Source: Floridanema aerugineum | GTDB lineage: Bacteria > Cyanobacteriota > Cyanobacteriia > Cyanobacteriales > Aerosakkonemataceae | NCBI RefSeq assembly: GCF_041929345.1 | Contig: NZ_JBHFNQ010000108.1 | Span: forward strand, 49,159 to 113,158 | Length of the DNA: 64,000 nucleotides | Direction: 5' to 3' | The notes under the pieces: generated by a model | Told to the model about the DNA's origin: nothing | Seen by the model: only the letters and a program-made list of their open reading frames with translations | Databases searched by the model: none | Shown here: positions 16,012 through 25,351 of the stretch, piece after piece | Numbering within the stretch: the first letter of the stretch is position 1 | How the letters are laid out: each line of letters starts with the position of its first letter | Position numbers and translations under genes: made by a program

Positions 16012-19000
16012 CAGGGCATTCTCTGCTTAGTTCGATAATTATATCCATCCGAAAGTTATCCACTAATTCTACTAGACCCTGAATTAGCTCGGACTGAGTT
16101 GCAGGTATTTTTTGAATCAGTTGAGTTACTTCTTGGTCGTTGATAGCGAGTGCTGCTTTGTGTAGTTTTGTTAACCATTCTTTTGGCATGATGCGTAAGT
16201 GATTGGGGTTAATGATTTTTGCTGGTAGTGGATGAATAGCGGTAGTAGATGATGAATCTGCTTGATAAAGATAACGCAATCCTAAATGTTTAGCCATTTT
16301 TTCCAATAACATTTCTTCCCGAAAAGGTTTGGGTAGAAAGTCGTCACATCCGGCTTTTAAGATATCTGATTGTTGCTCTTGGAAGGCGCTAGCAGTGAGA
16401 GCAATTATTACGGTATCATGACCTTGGGATTGAGATTTAATGTATTTAGTGGCTTCATAGCCGTCCATGATTGGCATTTGCATATCCATCCAAATTAAAT
16501 GGGGGTGCCAATTTTCCCATAAGGTAATTGCTTGTTGACCGTTTTCTGCTTCGCGGATTTCAAATCCCAAAGGTGTGAGTAATTTTACTACTAATTGTCG
16601 ATTTTCTTTAAGATCTTCAACTATGAGGATACGGTAGATGGGTTGATTGGGTTCTAAACCAATAATTTGCTTTGTGGAAGAGATGGTATTTTGCTCAAGA
16701 TGTGAAACTACATGAGCAAAAATGTGGAAGGTGAAAGTAGTTCCTTGACTAAGTTGGCTGCAAACTGTTATGTCTCCTCCCATTAATTTGATGAATTGTT
16801 GACTAATGGGTAAACCTAAACCTGTTCCTTGTCCTGTCTGGCGACCTGTTTGGGTTTGGACGAAGGGTTGAAATAAATATGAAAGTTCGTTTGGTGCAAT
16901 TCCTGGGCCTGTATCTTGGACTATGAAGACTATTTTAGTTTGCGGGGTAGAAGAAGAGTGATGAGTAGTTTCTGTTTCGTCTAAAAGAACTTGCAATTTG
17001 ACAATGCCAGTGTGGGTAAATTTGATGGCGTTGCCTAGTAGGTTCAGGAGAACTTGTCGTAATTTACTTTCATCTGTTTGGATATATTGCGGTACTTGGG
17101 GAGCAATTTCAAATAGTAGTCGTAAACCTTTGGCATTTGCTTTGAGTCGCAGCAGTTCCTCAATTGAATTGAGCAATTCATGGAGGTTAAAAGGATTTTC
17201 GTTTAAGGTAACTTTTCCGGCTTCAATTTTTGCCATCGATAAAATATCGTTGATTAAATCGAGCAAGTGTTCGCCGCTGCGATTAATAATTTCTATGTAT
17301 TCTTGCTGTTCTAAAGAGAGTGAAGGAGAACGAGCCAGGAGTTGACTAAATCCCAGGATGGCATTTAAAGGAGTACGCAATTCGTGGCTCATTTTAGCGA
17401 GGAATTGGCTTTTGGCTTTGTTAGCAGCGTCGGCGGCTTCTTTGGCTTTTCTTAATTCTAATGATTGTCTTTGGGTTTGTTCCAATAATTCTGCTTGCTG
17501 TAAGGCAACTGCTAGTTGGGTACCAATTTGTACTACTATGTCAATTTCTGCTTCTTGCCATTGTCGAGGGCTAGAACTTTGATAGTTGGCGAGTAATCCC
17601 CAAAGTTTATTGCCACGAAAAATAGGTACGGTGAGATAAGCTTTAGCTTGAAATTGTTCTAAAAGATTGATGTAGCATTGAGGAAAGTTGGCTTGATATA
17701 TATCTGCTACTGCTAGATAGCTAGCACCACGAGTGTAAGCGCCGCCTTGGGTATCTTGTAAGTAGGTGTCTTTGATGATATCTTCGGGAGTATCCCAGGT
17801 TTTGATAACGCATCTATCGGATTCTAATGAATTAGTCATCATGTCGGGTTTTCCTTGATTTGATGTGATTAAAGAAACCGAATTACTAGTTACAGATTCA
17901 GCAACAAATTCTCCACTCCAGTCAGGGTTAAAGCGGTAAATGGCGACACGATCGCAGTTAAGAACTTGCCTTAGTTCTGAGGTGGTGGCTTTAAATATTG
18001 TTTCTAAGTTTAAGGTTTGGCGGATTCTTTCGATGGCTTTGGCGATCGCTTTAGAACGTTCGGCACTTTCTCGTAAGGCGGCTTCTGATTGCTGGCGTTC
18101 TGTGATATCAATTGCCATTGCTGCACCACCAATTACTTGACTGTGGTTGTCTACTAAAACTGTGTTATACCATTGGCAAATGATTCGTTTACCATCTTTA
18201 GTTAGATTTTCATTAATGTTAGTTTTTTCGCTACCTTCTTGCATTAATTTTTCTAAAAAATCACTAACATTTTCCCGTTGCTCTGGCGGTACTAATAATT
18301 CGATCGCATTAAGGTTTTTAATTTCTTCGGCTTGATATCCAAAAATCGCTTCTGCTGCTGGATTCCAGGCGACTATTTCAAAGTTTTTATTCCATTCAAT
18401 GATGGCTACGGGGGTTTGCTGAACAAAGAATGATAGCCTTTTTTGTGATTCTCTGAGTTTGGAAGAGGAGAGTTTGCGATCGGTAATGTCAAACATTAAA
18501 CCATGCCAAATAATATCTCCGTTTGGGTGACTTTCTGGTTTAGCAGCTGCTTCTATCCATTTAATTCCTGATGAGGTAACTATTCTACCTTCCCAGCGCC
18601 AAGGTTCTAAGGTTTGGGTACAAAGTTGGATGGTTTGATCGTGAATTTTGCGATCGTCGGGATGAATTTTATTGCAAGCTAATTCTAAATTATTTTGAAT
18701 TTGCTCTGGTTCTAATTCGTAAATTTCTCGGCAAGCCGAACTAATATAAGTTAAATTAAAAGTTCCATCCGGGTTTTGAATGATTTCATAAATTATTCCT
18801 GGTACGTTGTCTGCTAATTTTTGGAATCTAGCTTCGCTTTGCTTTAAGGCTGCTTCTGTGGTTTTGCGATCGCTAATATCGGTGGCTGCACCAAGAATTT
18901 GTTCCGGCTTACCATCGGGGGTTCTACTGAAGACAATTTCTCGACTAAATAGCCAACGCCATTGGTTGTTTTTGTGGCGAATCCGGTACTCAAAATCAAT

Positions 19001-20461
19001 GGCTTCCCCATCTTTAATTGTTTCCAGTTTGGTAAACCGTTCTCGCATCATTTGGCGATCGTCTGGGTGAATCAGATTCAACCAATCTTTGCTTTGTAAA
19101 TGTTGTAATTCTTCTGGTGTATAACCAAGTATTCTCACTACTTCTGCGTTAGTGTAAATACTGCTGATTTCAGGTAAGGTATAAATATACAAAAGATTTG
19201 GATTAGCATCTGTTATTGCTTGCAACCAACGTTGACTTTTTTGCAATGCTTCTTCTATTTCTTTGCGTTGGGAAATATCTTCAATTATCCCGATAAAATA
19301 CTGAGGATTTCCTTGGCAATCTCGCACTAATGAAGTACTAATATTTACCCACTTTATTTGACCATCTTTGCGAATTAAACGTTTTTCTCCCGAATAATTG
19401 TGAATTTTTCCTGCTAAAAGTTGATTTATATAATTTAAGCATCGAGGTATTTCTTCTGCCAGAGTCCAGTCTTGCCAACACAGTTGTAATAATTCGGGTT
19501 CTGGATATCCACTAATTTGACAAAACTGTTTGTTGACTCGGAGAAATTGACCAGTGAGAGATACCTGAGTCATTCCTACCGCAGCTTGCTCAAATATGGC
19601 GCGGAAACGCTCTTCGCTTTCTCTGAGTGCTTCTTGTGCTTGTTTTTCTGAGGTAATATCGCGGAAAGTTATAGCTAAACCATCAGCTAATTTAACAGCA
19701 GTAATTTGCAACCAGCTTTGGATATTTTCGTGGTTATAATAAATTTTTATATTCAGAGTTTCGCCTGTTTCTACTACTTTTACATAAGCCTCAAACAGTC
19801 CGCTTTCTTGATGACCAGGAAATTCTTTTAATAGGTATTTTCCTACCAAATAATCCCCTGGACAATGCTTAATTTTTTCGGCGGCTTTATTTAGTAAAAT
19901 ATATTTGAAATCTATAATATTTCCTTGAGAATCGCGGACAGAAGCTAAGGCAGTTATTCCATCTAAAGAACTGTTTAATATACTAGCTATAAGAGATTGG
20001 GTTTCTTGGAGATGTTGATTTTGTGTTTGGAGTTGTTTTTGTAAGTTTTTAATAGTAAGTTGATTTTCGATGCGAGCTAATACTTCTTCTACTTGAAATG
20101 GTTTAGTAATATAATCTGTGCCACCAACGCGAAACGCTTTAACTTTTTCAGAAACTTGGTCTAATACACTTAAGAAAATTACTGGTACATCTTTAGTTTG
20201 GTAATTTTCTTTAAGTTTCCGACAGACTTCATAGCCATTAATCTCTGGCATCATGATATCTAAAAGTATTAAGTCTGGTGGAGAGGCGATCGCATATTTT
20301 AAAGCCAATTCTCCTGAAATAGCTCTTTTAACGCTGTATCCTTTTTGATTGAGAACATCTGACAAGAATCTTAGGTTACTAGGTTGATCGTCAACTATTA
20401 AGATTTTTGTCTTGGCATTTTCAGTTTTTCTGTGGTTATACTTATTTTCTGATGGCAACAT
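16004..20461 (-). CDS. Hybrid histidine kinase (REC-PASx5-GAF-HisKA-HATPase-REC)
   Basis: 1485 residues, soluble. N-terminal receiver 15-135; five PAS domains at about 155-275, 285-405, 410-535, 540-660 and 668-790; GAF 815-985; HisKA with FLAKMSHELRTPLNAIL near 1015; HATPase 1125-1245 (N-box LLNLLGNAIKF, GTGLGLPIS); second receiver 1275-1395 (LIWMDMQMP, FLPKPF). The last 60 residues are an MPKEWLTKLHKAALAIND domain shared with three neighbours. The GAF resembles cyanobacteriochromes (VADIYQANFPQC, LLEQFQAKAYL, KLWGLLANYQ) with cysteine 929 at the bilin position but Tyr930 for the usual His. So it may sense light; this is unproven. The gap to the upstream gene is 9 bp. Confidence 0.92.
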   Translation of the reverse strand: MLPSENKYNHRKTENAKTKILIVDDQPSNLRFLSDVLNQKGYSVKRAISGELALKYAIASPPDLILLDIMMPEINGYEVCRKLKENYQTKDVPVIFLSVLDQVSEKVKAFRVGGTDYITKPFQVEEVLARIENQLTIKNLQKQLQTQNQHLQETQSLIASILNSSLDGITALASVRDSQGNIIDFKYILLNKAAEKIKHCPGDYLVGKYLLKEFPGHQESGLFEAYVKVVETGETLNIKIYYNHENIQSWLQITAVKLADGLAITFRDITSEKQAQEALRESEERFRAIFEQAAVGMTQVSLTGQFLRVNKQFCQISGYPEPELLQLCWQDWTLAEEIPRCLNYINQLLAGKIHNYSGEKRLIRKDGQIKWVNISTSLVRDCQGNPQYFIGIIEDISQRKEIEEALQKSQRWLQAITDANPNLLYIYTLPEISSIYTNAEVVRILGYTPEELQHLQSKDWLNLIHPDDRQMMRERFTKLETIKDGEAIDFEYRIRHKNNQWRWLFSREIVFSRTPDGKPEQILGAATDISDRKTTEAALKQSEARFQKLADNVPGIIYEIIQNPDGTFNLTYISSACREIYELEPEQIQNNLELACNKIHPDDRKIHDQTIQLCTQTLEPWRWEGRIVTSSGIKWIEAAAKPESHPNGDIIWHGLMFDITDRKLSSSKLRESQKRLSFFVQQTPVAIIEWNKNFEIVAWNPAAEAIFGYQAEEIKNLNAIELLVPPEQRENVSDFLEKLMQEGSEKTNINENLTKDGKRIICQWYNTVLVDNHSQVIGGAAMAIDITERQQSEAALRESAERSKAIAKAIERIRQTLNLETIFKATTSELRQVLNCDRVAIYRFNPDWSGEFVAESVTSNSVSLITSNQGKPDMMTNSLESDRCVIKTWDTPEDIIKDTYLQDTQGGAYTRGASYLAVADIYQANFPQCYINLLEQFQAKAYLTVPIFRGNKLWGLLANYQSSSPRQWQEAEIDIVVQIGTQLAVALQQAELLEQTQRQSLELRKAKEAADAANKAKSQFLAKMSHELRTPLNAILGFSQLLARSPSLSLEQQEYIEIINRSGEHLLDLINDILSMAKIEAGKVTLNENPFNLHELLNSIEELLRLKANAKGLRLLFEIAPQVPQYIQTDESKLRQVLLNLLGNAIKFTHTGIVKLQVLLDETETTHHSSSTPQTKIVFIVQDTGPGIAPNELSYLFQPFVQTQTGRQTGQGTGLGLPISQQFIKLMGGDITVCSQLSQGTTFTFHIFAHVVSHLEQNTISSTKQIIGLEPNQPIYRILIVEDLKENRQLVVKLLTPLGFEIREAENGQQAITLWENWHPHLIWMDMQMPIMDGYEATKYIKSQSQGHDTVIIALTASAFQEQQSDILKAGCDDFLPKPFREEMLLEKMAKHLGLRYLYQADSSSTTAIHPLPAKIINPNHLRIMPKEWLTKLHKAALAINDQEVTQLIQKIPATQSELIQGLVELVDNFRMDIIIELSRECPDE

Positions 20462-20470
20462 ACCTTTAAA

Positions 20471-22447
20471 CTACTTTATAGCTGAGTTTGTTATACGAAC
20501 TATTATGTCAAGCCTAAAATCATTAAGCAAATCCCTTAAAGCATCGGCGAGGGTAGCAGACTCAACTGGCAATTGCTCAATTAGCTGAAAAATTAACTCT
20601 TCGTTAAGTTCATTAGCTGCTTGATGCAACTGCACTATCCAATTTTGAGGTACTTTAGCCAGTAAGGGTAAAAAGAATGAATCCGATCTTTGGTTAACAG
20701 AATAACGCTTGCGATAAAAAACGTTATTTATTTGAGGTAAATCTTCATAAACATATAGGATTCCTAAGTATTCTGAAATCTTGGCAAAGATTACTTCTTC
20801 TTGAAACGGTTTGCGGACAAAATCATCACAACCAATTGCTAAAAAATCTTCTTGTTTTTCTTCAAAAGCACTAGCAGTTAAAGCAATAATTATTGTATGA
20901 GGTACACAAAATAAAGTATCAAAGATGGAGAATTGGCGATCGCCCATTTCTAGTTGCGTCTCGATTTTTCTCCTTTGGTTTTCTTTGCTTCTAATAGCTT
21001 TAGTAGCTTGTAAACCATTCATCACAGGCATTCGTGTATCCATCCAAATTAAGTGCGGTTGCCAACTTGACCACAGGCTAATTGCTTGTTGACCATTTTC
21101 TGCTTCTTGCACTTCAAAACCGATCGGTTGTAGTAATTTAACTAACAACAAACGGTTCTCTCTATTATCATCAACCACTAAAATTCGACAAGGTGTTTGT
21201 TCTTTCTCTAATCCAATTACTCTTTGCCTTGTTTGCGGCATAATTTCCCCAGCATTCGCCAGCGAAACTTTAATATCAAATTTAAAAATTGTTCCTTTGC
21301 CTAAAACACTACTAACAGTAATATTTCCCCCTAATAATTGCACAAATTTGCGAGTAATTGTTAAACCTAAACCTGTTCCTTCAGCACTTTTTCTTCCCGA
21401 TTCTGTTTGAATAAAAGCATCAAATAACCTATCAATTTCTTCTGGGGCAATGCCTACTCCAGTATCTTCAATTTCAAACTCAAGCCTGCATGATTGATGA
21501 TTTAACCTAGACTCATTCTCACTAACTAAATTGACGCGCAGAGTAATACTTCCAGATTGGGTAAATTTAATAGCATTACTGAGCAAGTTAATTAAACAGC
21601 TGCGTAATTTCTTCTCATCAGTTCTAATATATTGAGGAATTTCTGGTGGTATTATTAAGATCATTTTTAATTTCTTTCTTTCAGCTTTGATTTGAAACAT
21701 TTCTTCCAAACCATCTAAAAGCCTATAAAAATCAAAGCTGTTTTCATCGATTGAAACCACTCCTGATTCTATTTTGGATAATTCCAAAACATCATTAATC
21801 AATTCCAATAAATGTGTACCACTACGATTAATAATTCTCAGGTTTTCTGCCTGATCGCTACTCAGCATACTATCGCGCATCATTACTTGAGCGAAACCTA
21901 AAATTGCATTCAGGGGAGTACGCAACTCATGACTCATATTAGCAAGAAACTCAGTTTTAGCTTTAGAAGCGGCGGCGGCGGCTTCTTCTGCCTTTTTGCG
22001 TTCAACTATTTCTTCTTGTAATTGCTGATTTTGGGCAATTAGTTGTTTTTGTAATCTACGAATTGTTAGTTGATGTTCAACTCTGGCTAAAACTTCTTCT
22101 ACTTGAAATGGCTTGGTGACATAATCTACACCCCCAACTTGAAAAGCTTTAACTTTATCTAATACTTCATCAGAAGCACTAATAAAAATTACGGGTATTT
22201 CCCAAGTTGAAGAATCAATTTTAAGTTGTTCGCACACTTGATAGCCATTCATATCTGGCATTCTAATATCAAGTAAAATTAGGTCTGGTTGGGCCGATCG
22301 CGCTGCTCTTATTGCCATTTTTCCATTAATTACTCCCCGAACTTTATATCCAGAATCGGTTAAAGTTGCTGAGAGAACTTGTAGGTTTTCTGGCGTATCG
22401 TCAACAATCAAAATATTTCCTTTATGAAAGTTGTTATTGCTATCCAT
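20471..22447 (-). CDS. Hybrid histidine kinase (REC-HisKA-HATPase-REC)
   Basis: About 658 residues from ATG 22447; a TTG at 22471 is also possible and neither has a clear Shine-Dalgarno. Receiver at about 10-125 (LILLDIRMPDMNGYQVC), HisKA (FLANMSHELRTPLNAIL), HATPase (LINLLSNAIKF, GTGLGLTIT), second receiver (LIWMDTRMPVMNG ... FVRKPFQ) and the shared C-terminal helical domain (VPQNWIVQLHQAANELNEE). No sensor domain and no membrane segment, so it probably relays signals. The second receiver carries an extra stretch of about 25 residues (SKENQRRKIETQLEMGDRQF...) compared with its paralogues. Confidence 0.92.
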   Translation of the reverse strand: MDSNNNFHKGNILIVDDTPENLQVLSATLTDSGYKVRGVINGKMAIRAARSAQPDLILLDIRMPDMNGYQVCEQLKIDSSTWEIPVIFISASDEVLDKVKAFQVGGVDYVTKPFQVEEVLARVEHQLTIRRLQKQLIAQNQQLQEEIVERKKAEEAAAAASKAKTEFLANMSHELRTPLNAILGFAQVMMRDSMLSSDQAENLRIINRSGTHLLELINDVLELSKIESGVVSIDENSFDFYRLLDGLEEMFQIKAERKKLKMILIIPPEIPQYIRTDEKKLRSCLINLLSNAIKFTQSGSITLRVNLVSENESRLNHQSCRLEFEIEDTGVGIAPEEIDRLFDAFIQTESGRKSAEGTGLGLTITRKFVQLLGGNITVSSVLGKGTIFKFDIKVSLANAGEIMPQTRQRVIGLEKEQTPCRILVVDDNRENRLLLVKLLQPIGFEVQEAENGQQAISLWSSWQPHLIWMDTRMPVMNGLQATKAIRSKENQRRKIETQLEMGDRQFSIFDTLFCVPHTIIIALTASAFEEKQEDFLAIGCDDFVRKPFQEEVIFAKISEYLGILYVYEDLPQINNVFYRKRYSVNQRSDSFFLPLLAKVPQNWIVQLHQAANELNEELIFQLIEQLPVESATLADALRDLLNDFRLDIIVRITNSAIK

Positions 22448-22500
22448 TAGTTTTAAATTGTTAGTTGCCAACCAAATATTAACTTGTTAATTTTGCTGAA

Positions 22501-24855
22501 TTACTTTCTTTGTTCTTCGATTAAATCGATGATTTTATCACAACGGAAATTGTGAGCTAAATCAGCAATTAATCGACTAATATGGGCAGATTCTGGGGGT
22601 ACTTGTTGCAGCAAGAGAAAAATTTGTTCATTATCCACAGAATCAGCCGCCTGATATAGCTCATTAATCCATTCGGGAGGCATTACTTGTAAACAGAAAG
22701 GCTCAAGATTATGTGATGAACCTATGTTTCCATTTGAACTTTCTTGCCCAATTAATGAAAAACCTGCGGCCTGGTTTTCTTCACTATTTAATGATGAAAT
22801 TGGTTGCTCATAAATATAACGCACCCCTAAATATTGAGCCATTTTTTCTAAAATTACCTGTTCGCGAAATGGTTTAGCGACAAAATCATCGCAGCCTACT
22901 GATAGGATAACAGAACGTTCTTCTTCAAAAGCACTTGCTGTTAAAGCAATTATTACGGTTGCTTGACCTTTTAAATGAGTTTTGATGTATTTAGTAGCTT
23001 CATAACCATCCATTACAGGCATTCGCATATCCATCCAAATTAAGTGCGGTTCCCAAGTTGACCATAATTCCACCGCTCGCTGACCATTTTCTGCTTCCTG
23101 CACAGCAAAGCCAAGGGATGCTAATAGTTTTACTAATAAAAGACGGCTTTCTAAGCGATCGTCAACTACGAGGATACGATACTCAGGTTGTCCAGGTTCT
23201 ATTGCTACTACTCTACGGGTTTCTTGAGTAGTTTGGATCTGACTTTGCTCGACAATATTAATGGCAATATGAAATTTAAAAATAGTACCTTTACCCAAGA
23301 TGCTGCTAACAGTAATGTCTCCTCCCATAAGTTGAACAAATTGGCGGCTTATTGGTAAACCTAAACCAGTTCCTTCTTGCGATCGCCGCCCAGTTTCAGT
23401 TTGCATGAATGGTTTAAACAAATTCTCGATTTCTGGCAAAGAAATTCCGGCTCCTGTATCTTCAACTTCAAAAAATAAATAATTTAGTGAATGCTCATTT
23501 TCTTTATTTCCAGTTTCATCTGCCAATTTGACTCGCAATGTTACCCCACCTTCGGCAGTAAATTTAATCGCGTTTGCCAGAAGGTTAATTAACACTTGTC
23601 GCAATTTACCTTCATCAGTTTCTATATATTGAGGCAGATTTGGAGCGCCATCAAAAATTAATTGTAAGCCTTTTTTCTTAGCCTGTAGTTCCAACATTTC
23701 ATCTAGGCTCTTTAACAGGTGATACAGGTCAAAAGTATTTTTATCTACTGTTACCCGTCCCACTTCAATTTTAGACATTTGTAAAATATTGTTGATTAGT
23801 TGAAGTAAATGTTCTCCACTGCGGTTAATAATTCCTAATTGTTCTTGTTGCTGAGGTTTTAAAGATAAATCGCGCAATAATAATTGAGTAAAGCCTAAAA
23901 TCGCGTTCAACGGAGTCCGTAATTCATGACTCATATTGGAGAGAAATTCGCTTTTAGCACGGTTCGCTCGATCGGCTGCTTCTTTTGCTTGTTGTAATGC
24001 TAATTCGGCTTGTTTGCGATCGGTAATATCTTGGCTAACAGAAATTACGCAAGTTTCCCCACTTATTTCGATGATTTCTGCTGCTAGTAATGCAGTTTTA
24101 ATATCTCCATCTTTGGTGCGAAAATCAAATTCAAAGTTGCGAATTCTGCTGTTACCAGTTAACAACTGAAACAAGCGGACGCGATCGGATAAATTCACCC
24201 ATAAATTTAAGTCGAGCGCCGTACTACCTATGATATCTTTGTTGCTGTAACCAATCATTTGGCAAAAAGCATCATTTACTTCAATATGACGACCATCACT
24301 GAGTCTGGTAATAGTAATTGGATTTGGAGAGGAGCGAAAAGCTTTGGCAAACTTTTCCTCAGAAAGACGCAATGCTGCTGTACGTTCTTCGACAATACTT
24401 TCTAACTTTTGATTCATCCGCTGGAGTTGAGCATTTTGCTCTGCCAGCTGTTGTTCTAAAAAGTAGCTATGTACGGCTTCTTTAACAGTTAGTTTTAAAT
24501 CTTCGCTTTGCCAAGGTTTAGCGATATAACGATACAATCGAGCATATTTAATAGCATTTCCCACTGCTTCCAAATCTGCTTGACCAGTGAGCATAATCTT
24601 GAGAGTTTTAGGAATTAGTTGATGAATCTGCTTTAATAATTCATCTCCTTTTATATCGGGCATGATATAATCACAAATAACCAAAGGAATGTGATAGTTA
24701 TCTGCTGATAATTCTGCAATTAACTCTAAAGCCTCAGCGCCATTTTCCGCAGTTTCAATCAAATAATCATTGCCTAATATTGCCTTGAGTTCTATTTTTA
24801 AACTATCTCGGATCGTTGCTTCATCATCAACACAGAGGACGAGCGGTTTTTTCAT
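22501..24855 (-). CDS. Hybrid histidine kinase (REC-PAS-HisKA-HATPase-REC)
   Basis: About 784 residues from ATG 24855, chosen because GGGAG lies 5 nt before it; ATG 24867 lies before that Shine-Dalgarno. The N-terminal receiver is of a different type from its neighbours (CVDDEATIRDSL, VICDYIMPDIKGDELL, IMLTGQAD, IAKPWQ) and closely matches the stand-alone receiver gene upstream. Then coiled coil, PAS (175-290), HisKA (FLSNMSHELRTPLNAIL), HATPase (LINLLANAIKF, GTGLGLPIS), receiver (LIWMDMRMPVMDGYEAT, FVAKPF), and the shared C-terminal domain (MPPEWINELYQAADSVDNE). Soluble. Part of the eight-gene operon. Confidence 0.92.
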   Translation of the reverse strand: MKKPLVLCVDDEATIRDSLKIELKAILGNDYLIETAENGAEALELIAELSADNYHIPLVICDYIMPDIKGDELLKQIHQLIPKTLKIMLTGQADLEAVGNAIKYARLYRYIAKPWQSEDLKLTVKEAVHSYFLEQQLAEQNAQLQRMNQKLESIVEERTAALRLSEEKFAKAFRSSPNPITITRLSDGRHIEVNDAFCQMIGYSNKDIIGSTALDLNLWVNLSDRVRLFQLLTGNSRIRNFEFDFRTKDGDIKTALLAAEIIEISGETCVISVSQDITDRKQAELALQQAKEAADRANRAKSEFLSNMSHELRTPLNAILGFTQLLLRDLSLKPQQQEQLGIINRSGEHLLQLINNILQMSKIEVGRVTVDKNTFDLYHLLKSLDEMLELQAKKKGLQLIFDGAPNLPQYIETDEGKLRQVLINLLANAIKFTAEGGVTLRVKLADETGNKENEHSLNYLFFEVEDTGAGISLPEIENLFKPFMQTETGRRSQEGTGLGLPISRQFVQLMGGDITVSSILGKGTIFKFHIAINIVEQSQIQTTQETRRVVAIEPGQPEYRILVVDDRLESRLLLVKLLASLGFAVQEAENGQRAVELWSTWEPHLIWMDMRMPVMDGYEATKYIKTHLKGQATVIIALTASAFEEERSVILSVGCDDFVAKPFREQVILEKMAQYLGVRYIYEQPISSLNSEENQAAGFSLIGQESSNGNIGSSHNLEPFCLQVMPPEWINELYQAADSVDNEQIFLLLQQVPPESAHISRLIADLAHNFRCDKIIDLIEEQRK

Positions 24856-24931
24856 AGTTGCTCCCATTTATAAATTTGCTTTATTTATCTGATTTTTTGA
24901 AACTATCCAAATAATTTTTTACTAACTCAGC

Positions 24932-25327
24932 TTATACTCGTTTCAAACCAGATTTAATAGTGTCAATTAATTCATCACTACTCCAAGGTTTGTGTAAGCA
25001 ATTGTGTAATGCTGCTTTTTCTTTAGCACGTTGAATAGCTGTTTCATCAGCTTGTCCAGTCAGCATAACTTTAATGATGTTGGGATATTTATCATGCACA
25101 CGAATCAAAAATTCATCGCCTTTAATCCCTGGCATTAACCAATCAGAAACAATCACTAAAATATCCGTTTCTTCTGATTGTAATTCTTCGATAATTTCTA
25201 AGGCTTCATCGGCACTTTCGGCTACTTCATAAGTATAAGCATCGCCAAATTCTTTTTTTAGTTGAATTTTTAAGCTGTTTAATACTACTGCTTCATCATC
25301 AACACACAAAATTGCTGGTTTAGACAT
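24932..25327 (-). CDS. Stand-alone receiver protein
   Basis: 131 residues, a single receiver with all key residues: acidic pair (CVDDEAVVL), phospho-Asp in VIVSDWLMPGIKGDEFL, Thr in VMLTGQADE and Lys in LHKPWSS. It lacks an output domain, so it acts by protein contact or as a phosphate shuttle. Its sequence is close to the N-terminal receiver of the next gene, including the unusual GIKGDE and LTGQAD. A GGAG Shine-Dalgarno precedes the ATG. It sits between two kinases in the operon. Confidence 0.93.
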   Translation of the reverse strand: MSKPAILCVDDEAVVLNSLKIQLKKEFGDAYTYEVAESADEALEIIEELQSEETDILVIVSDWLMPGIKGDEFLIRVHDKYPNIIKVMLTGQADETAIQRAKEKAALHNCLHKPWSSDELIDTIKSGLKRV

Positions 25328-25351
25328 TATTATTTGCTCCTTAATTTTGGT

